Numbered from the stretch's first letter, positions 1 to 7,652 are shown. The stretch: 38,602 nt of DNA from Candidatus Aeolococcus gillhamiae (GCA_003244045.1 QHBU01000093.1:1-38602), one strand, 5' to 3'. Numbers and translations: made by a program. The notes: generated from the letters alone by a model not told the origin.

Positions 1-183
1 CCGTTCCTGCTGGTGGCGGTGCTGGCGGATCGGATGCAGGGGGCCATCCGCGCGGTGAACCGGCACATGGGGGTGGTCAACATCGTCGCCGGCATCCTGT
101 TGCTGGGCTTCGGCTTCCTGCTGATCAGCAACGAGATCACCCTGCTGAACCAGTTCTCCTTCCAGGCGCCGTTCAACCTCTGA
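1..183 (+). CDS. CcdA-like cytochrome c biogenesis/thiol-transfer membrane protein, C-terminal end (partial)
   Basis: The frame is open from the first base and stops at TGA 181-183, giving the last 60 residues of a membrane protein. The fragment ends with a loop of basic residues (ADRMQGAIRAVNRHM), one hydrophobic helix (VVNIVAGILLLGFGFLLI) and a short tail. This order, a basic loop followed by a last helix ending near 'LLNQF', is what the C-terminus of CcdA/DsbD-type transmembrane proteins looks like. That family carries electrons across the membrane to periplasmic thiol proteins. Only one helix is visible and the catalytic cysteines lie outside the window, so the family call is tentative. 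It runs toward the minus-strand sensor kinase gene, with 34 nt between the two stops. Confidence 0.55.
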   Translation, partial: PFLLVAVLADRMQGAIRAVNRHMGVVNIVAGILLLGFGFLLISNEITLLNQFSFQAPFNL

Positions 184-217
184 CGGTGATGAGTGCGATG
201 GGCACGCCGCGTCGGGG

Positions 218-1717
218 TTACACAGGCGGTGGTGGCGGCGGCGGTGGTGGTACCCGTTCGTCCTCGATGCCGCTGCGTGCGACGCTCGGGAGCCAGACGC
301 TGACGATGGTGCCGGCGCCCTCGGTGCTGACGATGGCGACGTCGCCGTGGTTAGCGCGGGCGAGGCCCTGCACGATCGACAGCCCGAGGCCGCTGCCGCC
401 CTCCTCGCGAGCGCGCGTCTTCTCGCCGCGGTAGAAGCGCTCGAACACGTGCGGGAGATCGTGGGCGGCGATCCCCGGGCCCTCGTCGTGAACCTCGATG
501 TAGGAACGGCCGGCCTGGGTAAACGTACGCCACTGCTGGCGCGCGCCGGGCGCGTACTTGCACGCGTTGACGAGCAGGTTGCGGATGATCGCGGCGAGCG
601 CGTTGTGGTCGACGCTGGCGAGAACGTCGGGCTGCAGCTGCCGGTCGAGCTGCGCCGGCATGCCGGGCACGCCCTCGTCGAGATGGTGCGCGACACCGGC
701 GGCGAGGTCGATGACCTCGGCGTGTGTCGACTGCGCGGCGTCGAGCCGTGCCAGTGTGAGCAGGTCGAGCACGAGCACGCGCATGCGCTCTGCCTCGCGT
801 GCCATCGCCTCGAGCGCGGCGTCGAGTGCCTTCGGCTCCGGCGTGGCGCCGCGGCGAATGACGTCGATATATCCCTTGAGCGCAGTGATCGGGGTGCGCA
901 GCTCGTGGGACGCGTCGGCGATGAAGCGGCGGGTGCGTTCCTCGGATGCCTGTTGCGCCGCGAACGACTGCTCGATGCGGGCCGCCATGTCGTCGAAGGA
1001 GCGAGCCAGGGCGCCGATCTCGTCCTGACGGCTCTCCACTCCGCTGCGGGCACGCAGGTCACCGGCGGCGAGCTGCCGGCTGGTGGCGGCGAGGCGCTGC
1101 AGCGGGCGCAGCGCGCGGCTGGTGAGCAGCACGCCGGCGATGAGCGCGAGCAGCAGGGCGATGAGGCTGCCGATGGTGAGCAGCGCGATCTCGTCGCCGA
1201 GCACGGTCTGCACGGGGGCCATCGACGTCGACAGCTGGGCGACGCCGCACACGGTGCCGCTGGCGACGCCGGTGCGGATCGGGAAGCCGACGACGAGCTG
1301 GTCCTGGCCGCCGGCGCCGGGGATCACATCGGGGCTGCTGCGGGTGCCGCTGAGCGCCCGCTGCAGACGGGCGGGGTCGAGCTGGGGCAGCGTGTTGCCG
1401 CCGGTCTGGGCGATGTCGCTGAGGGTGCGGTCGTACACGATCACCGCGACGGTGTGGCCGGAGGTGGTGGCCACGGTGGTCGCGACCGCGCGACCGATGA
1501 GGTCGACGCCCGCCGTGGTGGCGCACAGCGTCCGGCCGCGCACCGTGTTGGCGCCGGCCTTGGCGAGAAGGGCGCGCGCGGTGGTCATGTCGTCCTGCAG
1601 GGACATCACCCGCGAGCTGATCAGGCTCTGGCGCAGCGCCACGTACTGGTACGCGCCGAAGCCGGCGAGCAGGATGGCGAGCAGCGCGACGTAGGTGAGC
1701 GTGAGGCGCCAACGCAC
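218..1717 (-). CDS. Two-component sensor histidine kinase (HAMP-HisKA-HATPase)
   Basis: A 499-aa membrane sensor kinase of the OmpR-partner class. One helix lies at residues 5-27, then an extracytoplasmic sensor region of about 150 residues with two cysteines (65 and 157), a second helix at about 178-200 and a HAMP linker at 201-255. The H-box is FIADASHELRTP with the phospho-accepting His271. The ATPase domain has the N-box (NLLVNACKYAP, about 381-391), DEGPGI (411-416) and GGSGLGLSIVQG. The chosen start is GTG 1717, 32 nt after the stop of the response-regulator gene, so the two are co-transcribed. The C-terminus is odd: it ends in nine consecutive prolines and a valine. The stimulus cannot be told from the sequence; the overall plan resembles MprB/BaeS-type envelope sensors. 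Confidence 0.93.
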   Translation of the reverse strand: MRWRLTLTYVALLAILLAGFGAYQYVALRQSLISSRVMSLQDDMTTARALLAKAGANTVRGRTLCATTAGVDLIGRAVATTVATTSGHTVAVIVYDRTLSDIAQTGGNTLPQLDPARLQRALSGTRSSPDVIPGAGGQDQLVVGFPIRTGVASGTVCGVAQLSTSMAPVQTVLGDEIALLTIGSLIALLLALIAGVLLTSRALRPLQRLAATSRQLAAGDLRARSGVESRQDEIGALARSFDDMAARIEQSFAAQQASEERTRRFIADASHELRTPITALKGYIDVIRRGATPEPKALDAALEAMAREAERMRVLVLDLLTLARLDAAQSTHAEVIDLAAGVAHHLDEGVPGMPAQLDRQLQPDVLASVDHNALAAIIRNLLVNACKYAPGARQQWRTFTQAGRSYIEVHDEGPGIAAHDLPHVFERFYRGEKTRAREEGGSGLGLSIVQGLARANHGDVAIVSTEGAGTIVSVWLPSVARSGIEDERVPPPPPPPPPV

Positions 1718-1749
1718 GGTGCGCAGGAACGCGAGGCGGCGCTGCGTGC

Positions 1750-2451
1750 TCAGCCCTCGGCGAGCGCGGCGCCGGTCAAACTGCGCAGTCGGTAGCCGAC
1801 GCCGCGGACGGTCTGGATGCGCTCGTGCTGAAGGTCGTCGAGCTTCTGGCGCAGGTAGCGCACGTACACCTCGACGTTGTTCTCGTCGCCGAAGAAGTTG
1901 TAGCCCCAGACCTCGTCGAGGATGCGCTGACGGGGCAGCACCTGGTCGACGTTGACAGCCAGGTAGAGGAGCAGGTCGAACTCACGCGCGCTGAGCGAGA
2001 CCTCGCGGCCAGCGACGATGACGTCGCGCGTGCCGGTGTCGATGGAGAGGTCGCCGGCGCGCACGGTGCGTGACTGCGACGGGTCGCGGCGGCGCATCAC
2101 CGCGTGGATGCGGGCGAGCAGCTCGCCGAAGTCGAACGGCTTGACCAGGTAGTCGTCGGCGCCGAGCTCGAGGCCCTGGATGCGATCGCCGGTCTCGTCG
2201 CGGGCGCTGAGGATGATGATCCCGCGGTGCTGGTCGCCGGCGATGGCGCGGCACATCTCCCAGCCGTCCATGCGCGGCATCATCAGGTCGACGATCACAA
2301 GGTGCGGCTTGAAGTCGCTGACCGCGCGCAGGCCGGCGTGGCCGTCGGCGGCGGTCTGCACCGCGTAGCCCTCGTGGGTGAGGCCGAGGGAGATGAAGTC
2401 GCGGATGCTCTGCTCGTCGTCCACGACGAGGATCCGCGTCGGCTCGGTCAT
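1750..2451 (-). CDS. OmpR/PhoB-family response regulator
   Basis: A 233-aa response regulator. The receiver domain (about 5-118) has the acidic pair Asp11-Asp12, phospho-acceptor Asp55 in VIVDLMMPRMDG and Lys104 in YLVKPF. The winged-helix DNA-binding domain (about 130-225) contains LSAREFDLLLYLA and ends with the usual RTVRGVGYRL-type hairpin. It is the first gene of the operon with the sensor kinase and should be phosphorylated by it. The ATG at 2451 is supported by homology, because the protein begins directly with TRILVVDDE, and by a TATACT box six bases upstream with no Shine-Dalgarno sequence, so the message is probably leaderless. The frame stays open upstream of this ATG but that part is non-coding in character. 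Confidence 0.95.
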   Translation of the reverse strand: MTEPTRILVVDDEQSIRDFISLGLTHEGYAVQTAADGHAGLRAVSDFKPHLVIVDLMMPRMDGWEMCRAIAGDQHRGIIILSARDETGDRIQGLELGADDYLVKPFDFGELLARIHAVMRRRDPSQSRTVRAGDLSIDTGTRDVIVAGREVSLSAREFDLLLYLAVNVDQVLPRQRILDEVWGYNFFGDENNVEVYVRYLRQKLDDLQHERIQTVRGVGYRLRSLTGAALAEG

Positions 2452-2463
2452 CCCGCGAGTATA
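2452..2463 (-). promoter_or_regulatory. Predicted leaderless promoter of the OmpR-type two-component operon
   Basis: Read on the minus strand, TATACT (2463-2458) is followed by CGCGGG and then the ATG of the response regulator. Transcription would start at or next to the A of the ATG. No -35 consensus is apparent at 16-18 nt upstream and no Shine-Dalgarno is present. Confidence 0.55.
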
Positions 2464-2501
2464 TGAGTGGATTTGCCGTTCACCCGCGGCGTTACAGCGA
2501 T

Positions 2502-2518
2502 TTCTCAGCCAGTTCTCA
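2502..2518. promoter_or_regulatory. Tandem TTCTCA direct repeats, candidate response-regulator box
   Basis: TTCTCA occurs at 2502-2507 and again at 2513-2518, an 11-bp period. OmpR/PhoB-family regulators typically bind tandem half sites with this spacing. The repeats lie 50-70 bp upstream of the response-regulator start and about 50 bp upstream of the divergent PAP2 gene, so they could serve autoregulation of one or control of both. Confidence 0.4.
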
Positions 2519-2549
2519 ACGGGCCGTAGGAGGGTGCGTGGCCGGCGGC

Positions 2550-2555
2550 TAGACT
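2550..2555 (+). promoter_or_regulatory. Predicted -10 box of the PAP2 gene
   Basis: TAGACT ends 10 nt before the GTG start at 2566, with no Shine-Dalgarno sequence between. This fits a transcript with a 5' leader of only a few nucleotides. No clear -35 box. Confidence 0.35.
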
Positions 2556-2565
2556 TGCCGGCGTC

Positions 2566-3474
2566 GTGTCGCAGGTGATCCGCACCGTTCGCCGTCCGGG
2601 ACCGCTGGTGGCGATCTCGCTCAGCTACCTGCTGGTGGCCGCCGGGATCATGATCTGGCGCGGCATCTCGGTGTCGCCGGACTACCTGCTCTTCCTGCTC
2701 ATCCCCGTGGCGCTGCTGAGCGGTCGGTTCCTCGGCTTTTTGCGCGACTGGGTGCCGTTCGTGGTGATCTTCCTCGGCTGGGAGGCGATGCGCGGCATTG
2801 CCAGCAAGACCGGCTTCGCGCCTCACGTGTCGGACTTGGCGTCACTGGAGACCGGTCTGTTCGGCGGGCACCTGCCGACCGCGGTGCTGCAGCAGGCGCT
2901 CAACGTGGGCAGCCTCGGCCGTGTGCTGACGTACGCGGCGACGGTGGTGTACTTCTGCCATTTCCTCTTCCCACTCGCCGTGGGGATGGTGCTATGGCTC
3001 GTCGACCGCGTTCAGTTCGTGCGCTTCACAACTGCGCTCATGGGCATGGCGCTGGTGGCCTTCGTCATCTTCCTGCTGGTGCCGACCGCGCCGCCGTGGT
3101 ACGCGCAGACGCACGGCGTGCTCAGCGGGTTCCGAGAACTCATCAAGGGCACACTGCCGAGCTATGTGTCGCCGTATTACGAGCGCCTCAACCCGAACCC
3201 GGTAGCGGCCTTCCCGTCACTGCACGCAGCGTTTCCCTTCCTCGGATTCCTCGCTCTACTGCGCGTCTATCCCCGCGGCGCCTGGATCGCGTTCGCCTGG
3301 TGTCTGATGGTGTGGTTCAGCGTCGTATTCCTCGGCGAGCACTACGTGATCGACGTCATCGCCGGCGTCCTCCTGGCCGCGCTGTCGTGGCTGGTGATGA
3401 TGCGCATGGCGGTGCCACGCATCGGGGTGCTGCAGCACCACGTGACACCGGCGTCGGAGGTCAGCGTTGCCTGA
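2566..3474 (+). CDS. PAP2-superfamily membrane phosphatase / inositolphosphotransferase-like protein
   Basis: A 302-aa multi-pass membrane protein with about six to seven hydrophobic helices. In the C-terminal half it carries the PAP2 motifs in order: AAFPSLHAAFPFL (the PSxH-type motif with the catalytic-site His) and FLGEHYVIDVIAG (the HxxxD-type motif). The N-terminal helices and the PTAPPWY segment before the motifs resemble the AUR1-like / actinobacterial 'phosphatase PAP2/inositolphosphotransferase' group, whose members act on lipid or polyprenyl phosphates, or transfer phosphoinositol, at the outer membrane face. The substrate cannot be assigned. The start is GTG 2566. The gene is divergent from the two-component operon, and its stop overlaps the TTG start of the PHP gene by 8 nt, so the two are probably translated together. 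Confidence 0.85.
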   Translation: MSQVIRTVRRPGPLVAISLSYLLVAAGIMIWRGISVSPDYLLFLLIPVALLSGRFLGFLRDWVPFVVIFLGWEAMRGIASKTGFAPHVSDLASLETGLFGGHLPTAVLQQALNVGSLGRVLTYAATVVYFCHFLFPLAVGMVLWLVDRVQFVRFTTALMGMALVAFVIFLLVPTAPPWYAQTHGVLSGFRELIKGTLPSYVSPYYERLNPNPVAAFPSLHAAFPFLGFLALLRVYPRGAWIAFAWCLMVWFSVVFLGEHYVIDVIAGVLLAALSWLVMMRMAVPRIGVLQHHVTPASEVSVA

Positions 3475-4255
3475 GCTGCCGGACGGCCTCTCACTTGCCG
3501 AAGTGCACGCCCACACCCGCGCCAGCGACGGCATGGTGACAGCGGTTGAGCTGGTGCGCGCCGCCGCCGGCGCCGGGCTGCAGGTGGTGTGCGTCACCGA
3601 CCACGACGTCATCGCCGACCTCGCCGAGGCGATCGACGTCGGCGCCTCGCTCGGCGTCGCCGTTGTGCGCGGCGAGGAGGTGACCTGCGTCTTCCCGCCC
3701 GGCACCCACATCATCGGGCTGTTCATCGAGAAGCAGATCCGCATGCACATGTCGGCGGAGGACACCGTCGACGCCATCCACGACCAGGGCGGCCTGGCGA
3801 TCGTGGCACACCCGTTCATGCCGACGTACTTCGCGTCGATGTCGGAGCGTCGCCTCAACACCCTGCTGGAGACGCGCACCGTCGACGGCATTGAGCTGCG
3901 CCACACTGCGCCGGTGCTGCCGGGCACATGGAAGCGGCTCGACGAGTTCTACGCGGCGCACCGCGCGCAGCTGGGGGCCGCCGTGGGGGCCGGGGACAGC
4001 CACTTCGGTGCCGCCGACATCGGGCGGCTGGTGACGGTGTTCGAGGGCCGCGGCGCCGCGGGGTTGCGCGCGTCACTCGAGGCAAGGACGACGTCACCAC
4101 GCGTGGGGGTGCGGCCGGCTACGGGGCCGGGCCTGCGAGCGCGGCTCGCCCAACAGCAGCGATCGATGATCTGGCTGTCGCATCAGCGGCGGACGGGGCG
4201 GGTTGGCGGCGGTGTCGGACCGTCGCGGACCGGGCGGAGCAGCGCCGCCGGGTAG
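3467..4255 (+). CDS. PHP-domain phosphoesterase
   Basis: A 262-aa soluble protein of the PHP family, metal-dependent phosphoesterases related to histidinol phosphatase and to RNase AM/YciV-type enzymes. The metal-binding residues are visible: His14 and His16 in EVHAHT, Asp45-His46 in VTDHDV, Glu in RGEEVTC, His in VAHPF and the late GDSHFG motif. The start is TTG 3467, inside the end of the PAP2 gene, the only start compatible with the N-terminal metal site. The last ~50 residues are Arg/Gly-rich and look disordered. Its stop codon TAG lies within the putative -10 box of the following tRNA gene. Substrate unknown; nucleotide or sugar phosphates are plausible. Confidence 0.85.
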   Translation: MPELPDGLSLAEVHAHTRASDGMVTAVELVRAAAGAGLQVVCVTDHDVIADLAEAIDVGASLGVAVVRGEEVTCVFPPGTHIIGLFIEKQIRMHMSAEDTVDAIHDQGGLAIVAHPFMPTYFASMSERRLNTLLETRTVDGIELRHTAPVLPGTWKRLDEFYAAHRAQLGAAVGAGDSHFGAADIGRLVTVFEGRGAAGLRASLEARTTSPRVGVRPATGPGLRARLAQQQRSMIWLSHQRRTGRVGGGVGPSRTGRSSAAG

Positions 4256-4258
4256 AAT
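4253..4258 (+). promoter_or_regulatory. Predicted -10 box of the tRNA-Lys gene
   Basis: TAGAAT, five of six bases of the consensus, ends 10 nt before the mature tRNA 5' end, leaving a very short leader. Its first three bases are the TAG stop codon of the PHP gene. No good -35 is seen in the GC-rich DNA upstream. Confidence 0.45.
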
Positions 4259-4268
4259 CCGCAGCCAC

Positions 4269-4345
4269 GCCCGCTTAGCTCAGCTGGCTAGAGCAGAGGA
4301 CTCTTAATCCTAAGGTCCAGGGTTCGAATCCCTGAGCGGGCACCA
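4269..4345 (+). tRNA. tRNA-Lys (anticodon CTT)
   Basis: A 77-nt cloverleaf. The acceptor stem GCCCGCT pairs with the matching 3' strand before A73, and CCA is encoded at 4343-4345. The D arm contains AGCTCAGCTGGCTAGAGC and the T arm CAGGGTTCGAATCCCTG. The anticodon loop CTCTTAA carries CTT in positions 34-36, reading AAG (Lys). The anticodon stem has a G27-A43 mismatch at its outer end; the other four pairs are canonical. Confidence 0.97.
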
Positions 4346-4381
4346 TCTCTCGATCAACCGGTGGCTCCCAGGAAGGAGCTG

Positions 4382-5184
4382 ATGACCCTCAGCAAGTGAA
4401 CTGCATTGGCAGCTGACGTGGCCCAACCTCTGAGCGGAACCGTGGCGATCGTCACCGGTGCGTCGAGCGGCATCGGTGAGGCGAGCGCGCTGGCGCTGGC
4501 TCAGAACGGCGCCCGCGTGGCCATCGCCGCGCGCCGGCTCGATCGGCTCGAGACACTCGCCGCGCGCATCGAGGAGGACGGCGGGACGTCGCTGGTGATG
4601 GATGCGACATCACCGAGGAGGCACAGGCGCGCGAACTGGTGCGCCGCGCCGTCGACGACCTCGGCCGCCTCGACATCCTCATCAACAACGCTGGCGTCAT
4701 GTTGCTCGGCAAGGTGGAGGGCGCCAACGTCCGGCAGTGGCGGCAGATGCTCGACCTCAACGTGGCTGCGCTGATGAACCTCTCGCATGCGGCCCTGCCC
4801 TACCTGCTCGAGGCGGCGAGCGGCGAGCCACGACAGGTGGCGGACATCGTCAACGTCAGCAGCGTGGCGGGCCGCGTGGCGCGCAGGGGCAGCGGCGCCT
4901 ACAACGCGAGCAAGTGGGCGGTCAACGCATTCAGCGAGGCGCTGCGTCAGGAGGTGACCGGCCGGCATCTGCGTGTCGGGCTCATCGAGCCGGGCTCGGT
5001 GGCCACGGAGCTGGCCTCGCACAACACCGATCCGGAGGTGGTGGCGACCTTGCAGCGGCGCTTCGGGGAGGTCGAGCGCATGACCGCGGAGGGCATCGCG
5101 GAGGCGATCCTGTTCATGGTGACGCGGCCGCGGCGCGTCGCCATGAACGAGATCCTGGTGCGGCCCACCGAGCAGGTGGACTGA
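4382..5184 (+). pseudogene. Short-chain dehydrogenase/reductase, interrupted by an in-frame stop and a frameshift
   Basis: The pieces together give a classical SDR of about 265 residues. The first part, in frame from 4382, has VAIVTGASSGIGEASALALA (Rossmann TGxxxGIG). The second part, in the next frame from about 4606, has DILINNAGV, the catalytic Ser and YNASK (YxxxK), and a C-terminus like YdfG-type SDRs. Two lesions separate them from an intact gene. An ATG at 4382 with GGAAGGAG just upstream reads only five codons before TGA 4397-4399, in the same frame as the Rossmann part. Near 4604-4606 one base is missing: restoring it gives ...VMDADITEEAQARELV. A TTG start at 4406 would bypass the first lesion but not the second. 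Real decay or an assembly error are both possible. Confidence 0.8.
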
Positions 5185-5216
5185 GCCCGCCTCCCACCGG
5201 CATGCACAGCGCGGCC

Positions 5217-5222
5217 TAGACT
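5217..5222 (+). promoter_or_regulatory. Predicted -10 box of the epimerase-like gene
   Basis: TAGACT, the same hexamer as before the PAP2 gene. Here the start codon is 48 nt downstream and is preceded by a clear Shine-Dalgarno stretch (AAGGAGAGGGG, 5258-5268), so this would be a leadered message. Confidence 0.35.
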
Positions 5223-5269
5223 GCGATCTCGCCCGCCGGCTGCGGGAGGCCGCCCGGCAAGGAGAGGGG

Positions 5270-6073
5270 ATGCGACTGCTGGTGACCGCGCCGCGCAGCG
5301 AGCTCGGCAAAACGGTGGTGCGCATTCGCGGCAGCGACGACGGCAGCGGCGCGCCGGTGATCGTCAATCTCGCCCTCCAGGTGCCCAACACCCTGTTGCA
5401 CGACGGCCACGCCTGGTGGGACGACCCCGGTTCACACATCCTCGCGTCCACCCGACGCGTCCTCGCCGCCGCCAGGCGCGAGCGTGCCGCGTTTCTCGTC
5501 CACGCCAGCTACGCGTTCCTGGAAGGCGCCGAGGGCGGCGCCGAGGTGGGCGACCGCATGCGCCCGGTCGTGGACGCTGCGCGCGAGGCTGAGTCGATGG
5601 TGCTCGACAGCGGACAGCCGGCCTGCGTGGTGCGCCTCGGCTACCTCTACGGGCCGGAGTGGCGCGACCTCCGCGGGTACCGGCGTGCATTCCGGCTGGG
5701 CAGGCCGTACTGGGCCGGCCCGCGCCGCAACCTGCAGCACCACGTGCACGGCGACGACGCGGCGCGCGCACTGCTCACCGCCGCCCAGCGCCGTTCGTCA
5801 GGACGGCTCACCTACGCGAGCGACGGCACGCCGGCGTCGTTCTGCGACTTCATGGATCACTTCGCGCACCTGGTCGGCCGCTCGCGTCCGCTCCACCTGC
5901 CGAGGGCGTCCCGCCCGTTCGTGCAGCTGGTGGTGCGCGAGCCGCACATGCAGATGGTGGAGATGGCCGCGACGGGTCCCGCGGCGCCGCAGCTTCCCGG
6001 GTGGCGACCGCAATTCCCCAGCTACCGCGACGGCCTCGCCGAGGTCATCGAGGCGTGGGAGAGCCACCGCTGA
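5270..6073 (+). CDS. NAD-dependent epimerase/dehydratase-like protein with a degenerate Rossmann motif
   Basis: A 267-aa protein from ATG 5270. The middle and C-terminal parts resemble extended SDRs: VVRLGYLYGP, the HHVHGDDAARALLTA segment typical of substrate-domain entry, and GRLTYASDG. The N-terminus, MRLLVTAPRSELGKTVV, does not have the GxxGxxG nucleotide-binding loop, and no YxxxK catalytic motif is evident (only a Ser-Tyr in VHASYAF). It may therefore be a non-catalytic or altered SDR; loss of the N-terminal strand is also possible, but the strong Shine-Dalgarno fixes this start. Its stop overlaps the start region of the next gene, suggesting coupled expression with the spermidine-synthase-like protein. 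Confidence 0.65.
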   Translation: MRLLVTAPRSELGKTVVRIRGSDDGSGAPVIVNLALQVPNTLLHDGHAWWDDPGSHILASTRRVLAAARRERAAFLVHASYAFLEGAEGGAEVGDRMRPVVDAAREAESMVLDSGQPACVVRLGYLYGPEWRDLRGYRRAFRLGRPYWAGPRRNLQHHVHGDDAARALLTAAQRRSSGRLTYASDGTPASFCDFMDHFAHLVGRSRPLHLPRASRPFVQLVVREPHMQMVEMAATGPAAPQLPGWRPQFPSYRDGLAEVIEAWESHR

Positions 6074-7593
6074 CACCGGTCCCACGCTTCCTGCCCTTCG
6101 TGGTGTTCGCGGCGGGGGCGGGATCGCTCGCCACCGAGATCTGCGCGTCGCGCCTGCTGGCCCCGTACTTCGGCAACACCACGGTCGTGTGGGCCAACGT
6201 CATCGGGCTCATCCTCGTGTACCTGTCGGTGGGCTACTGGCTCGGCGGCCGCGTCGCCGACCGGCATCCCCATCCGCGCGTGCTCGGCGGCCTGCTGCTG
6301 GTCGCGGCGGTGGCGATCAGCGTGCTCCCGTTCATCGCGCACCCCTTCCTCCAGCTGGCGTTGCAGGGGTTCAGCGCGCTGAGCATCGGGGTCGTCGCCG
6401 GCTCGTTCTTCGCCACGCTGCTGCTGTTCAGCGTCCCCGTGTCGCTGCTCGGCATGGTGTCACCGTTCGCAGTACGGCTGGCGGTGCGCGACGTGCAGAC
6501 CGCCGGCTCGGTCAGCGGCCGGCTCTCGTCGCTCACCACCATCGGCGCCATCGCCGGGACGTTCGTCCCAGCGCTGCTGCTCATCCCCGCGATCGGGACC
6601 CAGCGCACCCTTCTGTGCGCCGCGCTGCTGGTGAGCCTTGCCGCGTTCCCGCTGCTGCCGCGCCGCGCACCCATCGTCAGCGTGGTGGTGGCGGGACTGC
6701 TGCTCATCCCGCCGGCGACGGTGAAACCTGTCGCAGGCGCTGTGCTCGAGCGCGAGACTCAGTACCAGTACGTGCAGGTGGTCACGACGCCCGACGGTCG
6801 CACCGCGCTGCGACTCGACGATGGCATTGCTGACCAGTCGGTGTACCGGCCGAACACGGTGCTGACCGGCAGCGAGTGGGACATGCCGCTGGTGGTCCCA
6901 CCACTCCTCGACCGGCCGCTGCGCCGCGTGCTGGTCATCGGCAACGCCGGCGGCACCATGGCGCGGTCGCTGGCGCACGAGTACCCCGGCGTGCAGATCG
7001 ATGGCGTGGAACCTGACCCCGCGGTGAGCGACATCGGCCGCCAGCTCATGGGCATGGCGGACGTCCCCGGCCTGCACGTGGTCGAGGCCGACGGGCGTGC
7101 GTTCCTGGCGACGACGCCGGCGCGGTACGACCTCATCGTCGTCGACGCCTACCGCCAGGCATACGTGCCGTTCTGGCTGGTGACCCAGGAGTTCTTCGCG
7201 CTGGCGCGCGCGCACCTCAACGGCGGCGGCGCGATCGCGTTCAACATGGCGCGCGTCCCCGGTGACGACCGGCTCGCGCAGGCGGTGAGCGGCACGCTGG
7301 CAACGGTGTTCCCCGACGCGCGCATCTGGCCGGCGCTGAGCTTCAACGAGCTCGTCGTCGGCTTCGACCACACGGTGTCACCGAGCGCGCTGCAAACGCG
7401 CCTCCAGCAGCTGCCGCGCGACCTACGCGTGCTCATCCCGCTGGTGTCGAGCCAGCTGCACGCGGTGGCACCGGTCGCCGACCCGCTCACCGATGACCAC
7501 GCACCCGTGGAGTGGCTCACCGACCGGGCGCTGCTCGAGGAGATCGCCGCCGGTGGTCACTTCACCGAGGAGCTGCTGCCCACCCATCCCTGA
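6070..7593 (+). CDS. Fused membrane / spermidine-synthase-like protein
   Basis: About 507 residues. The first ~215 hold seven or eight hydrophobic helices beginning with FVVFAAGAGSLATEI and TTVVWANVIGLILVYLSVGYW, the signature of the 'fused MFS/spermidine synthase' family. The rest is a Rossmann methyltransferase-fold domain with VLVIGNAGGTMARSLA and VEPDPAV (nucleoside-binding region) and YDLIVVDAYRQAYVPF in place of the polyamine-synthase active site. True aminopropyltransferase activity is doubtful, since the GGGDG-type motif is changed to GNAGG. The start is uncertain: homology wants the segment TPVPRFLPF, which only a CTG at 6070 (overlapping the upstream TGA as CTGA) supplies; GTG 6100 or 6103 would trim it. 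Confidence 0.8.
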   Translation: MTPVPRFLPFVVFAAGAGSLATEICASRLLAPYFGNTTVVWANVIGLILVYLSVGYWLGGRVADRHPHPRVLGGLLLVAAVAISVLPFIAHPFLQLALQGFSALSIGVVAGSFFATLLLFSVPVSLLGMVSPFAVRLAVRDVQTAGSVSGRLSSLTTIGAIAGTFVPALLLIPAIGTQRTLLCAALLVSLAAFPLLPRRAPIVSVVVAGLLLIPPATVKPVAGAVLERETQYQYVQVVTTPDGRTALRLDDGIADQSVYRPNTVLTGSEWDMPLVVPPLLDRPLRRVLVIGNAGGTMARSLAHEYPGVQIDGVEPDPAVSDIGRQLMGMADVPGLHVVEADGRAFLATTPARYDLIVVDAYRQAYVPFWLVTQEFFALARAHLNGGGAIAFNMARVPGDDRLAQAVSGTLATVFPDARIWPALSFNELVVGFDHTVSPSALQTRLQQLPRDLRVLIPLVSSQLHAVAPVADPLTDDHAPVEWLTDRALLEEIAAGGHFTEELLPTHP

Positions 7594-7619
7594 AATGTCG
7601 GCCGCTCCCGTACGGAGGG

Positions 7620-7648
7620 TTGACACCACGAGGGGAAACCCGTACTTT
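7620..7648 (+). promoter_or_regulatory. Predicted strong promoter of the first ArsR gene
   Basis: TTGACA (7620-7625, perfect -35), a 17-bp spacer and TACTTT (7643-7648, -10) predict a transcript starting near 7655 with a 40-nt leader that contains AAGGGG 9 nt before the ATG. Confidence 0.65.
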
Positions 7649-7652
7649 CCAC

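Noticed and set aside
347-1795. 482-aa open frame on the plus strand across the sensor kinase gene
   Set aside because: It is antisense to a fully motif-supported kinase; its composition is typical of the reverse frame of GC-rich genes and it shows no domain.
2452-2826. Longer N-terminus for the OmpR-type regulator
   Set aside because: The extra ~125 residues are low complexity and cover the PAP2 promoter and start; the receiver domain begins directly after ATG 2451.
6070-7593. Assigning speE (true spermidine synthase)
   Set aside because: The GGGDG-type motif is GNAGG and the active-site acid motif is changed; only family-level naming is justified.
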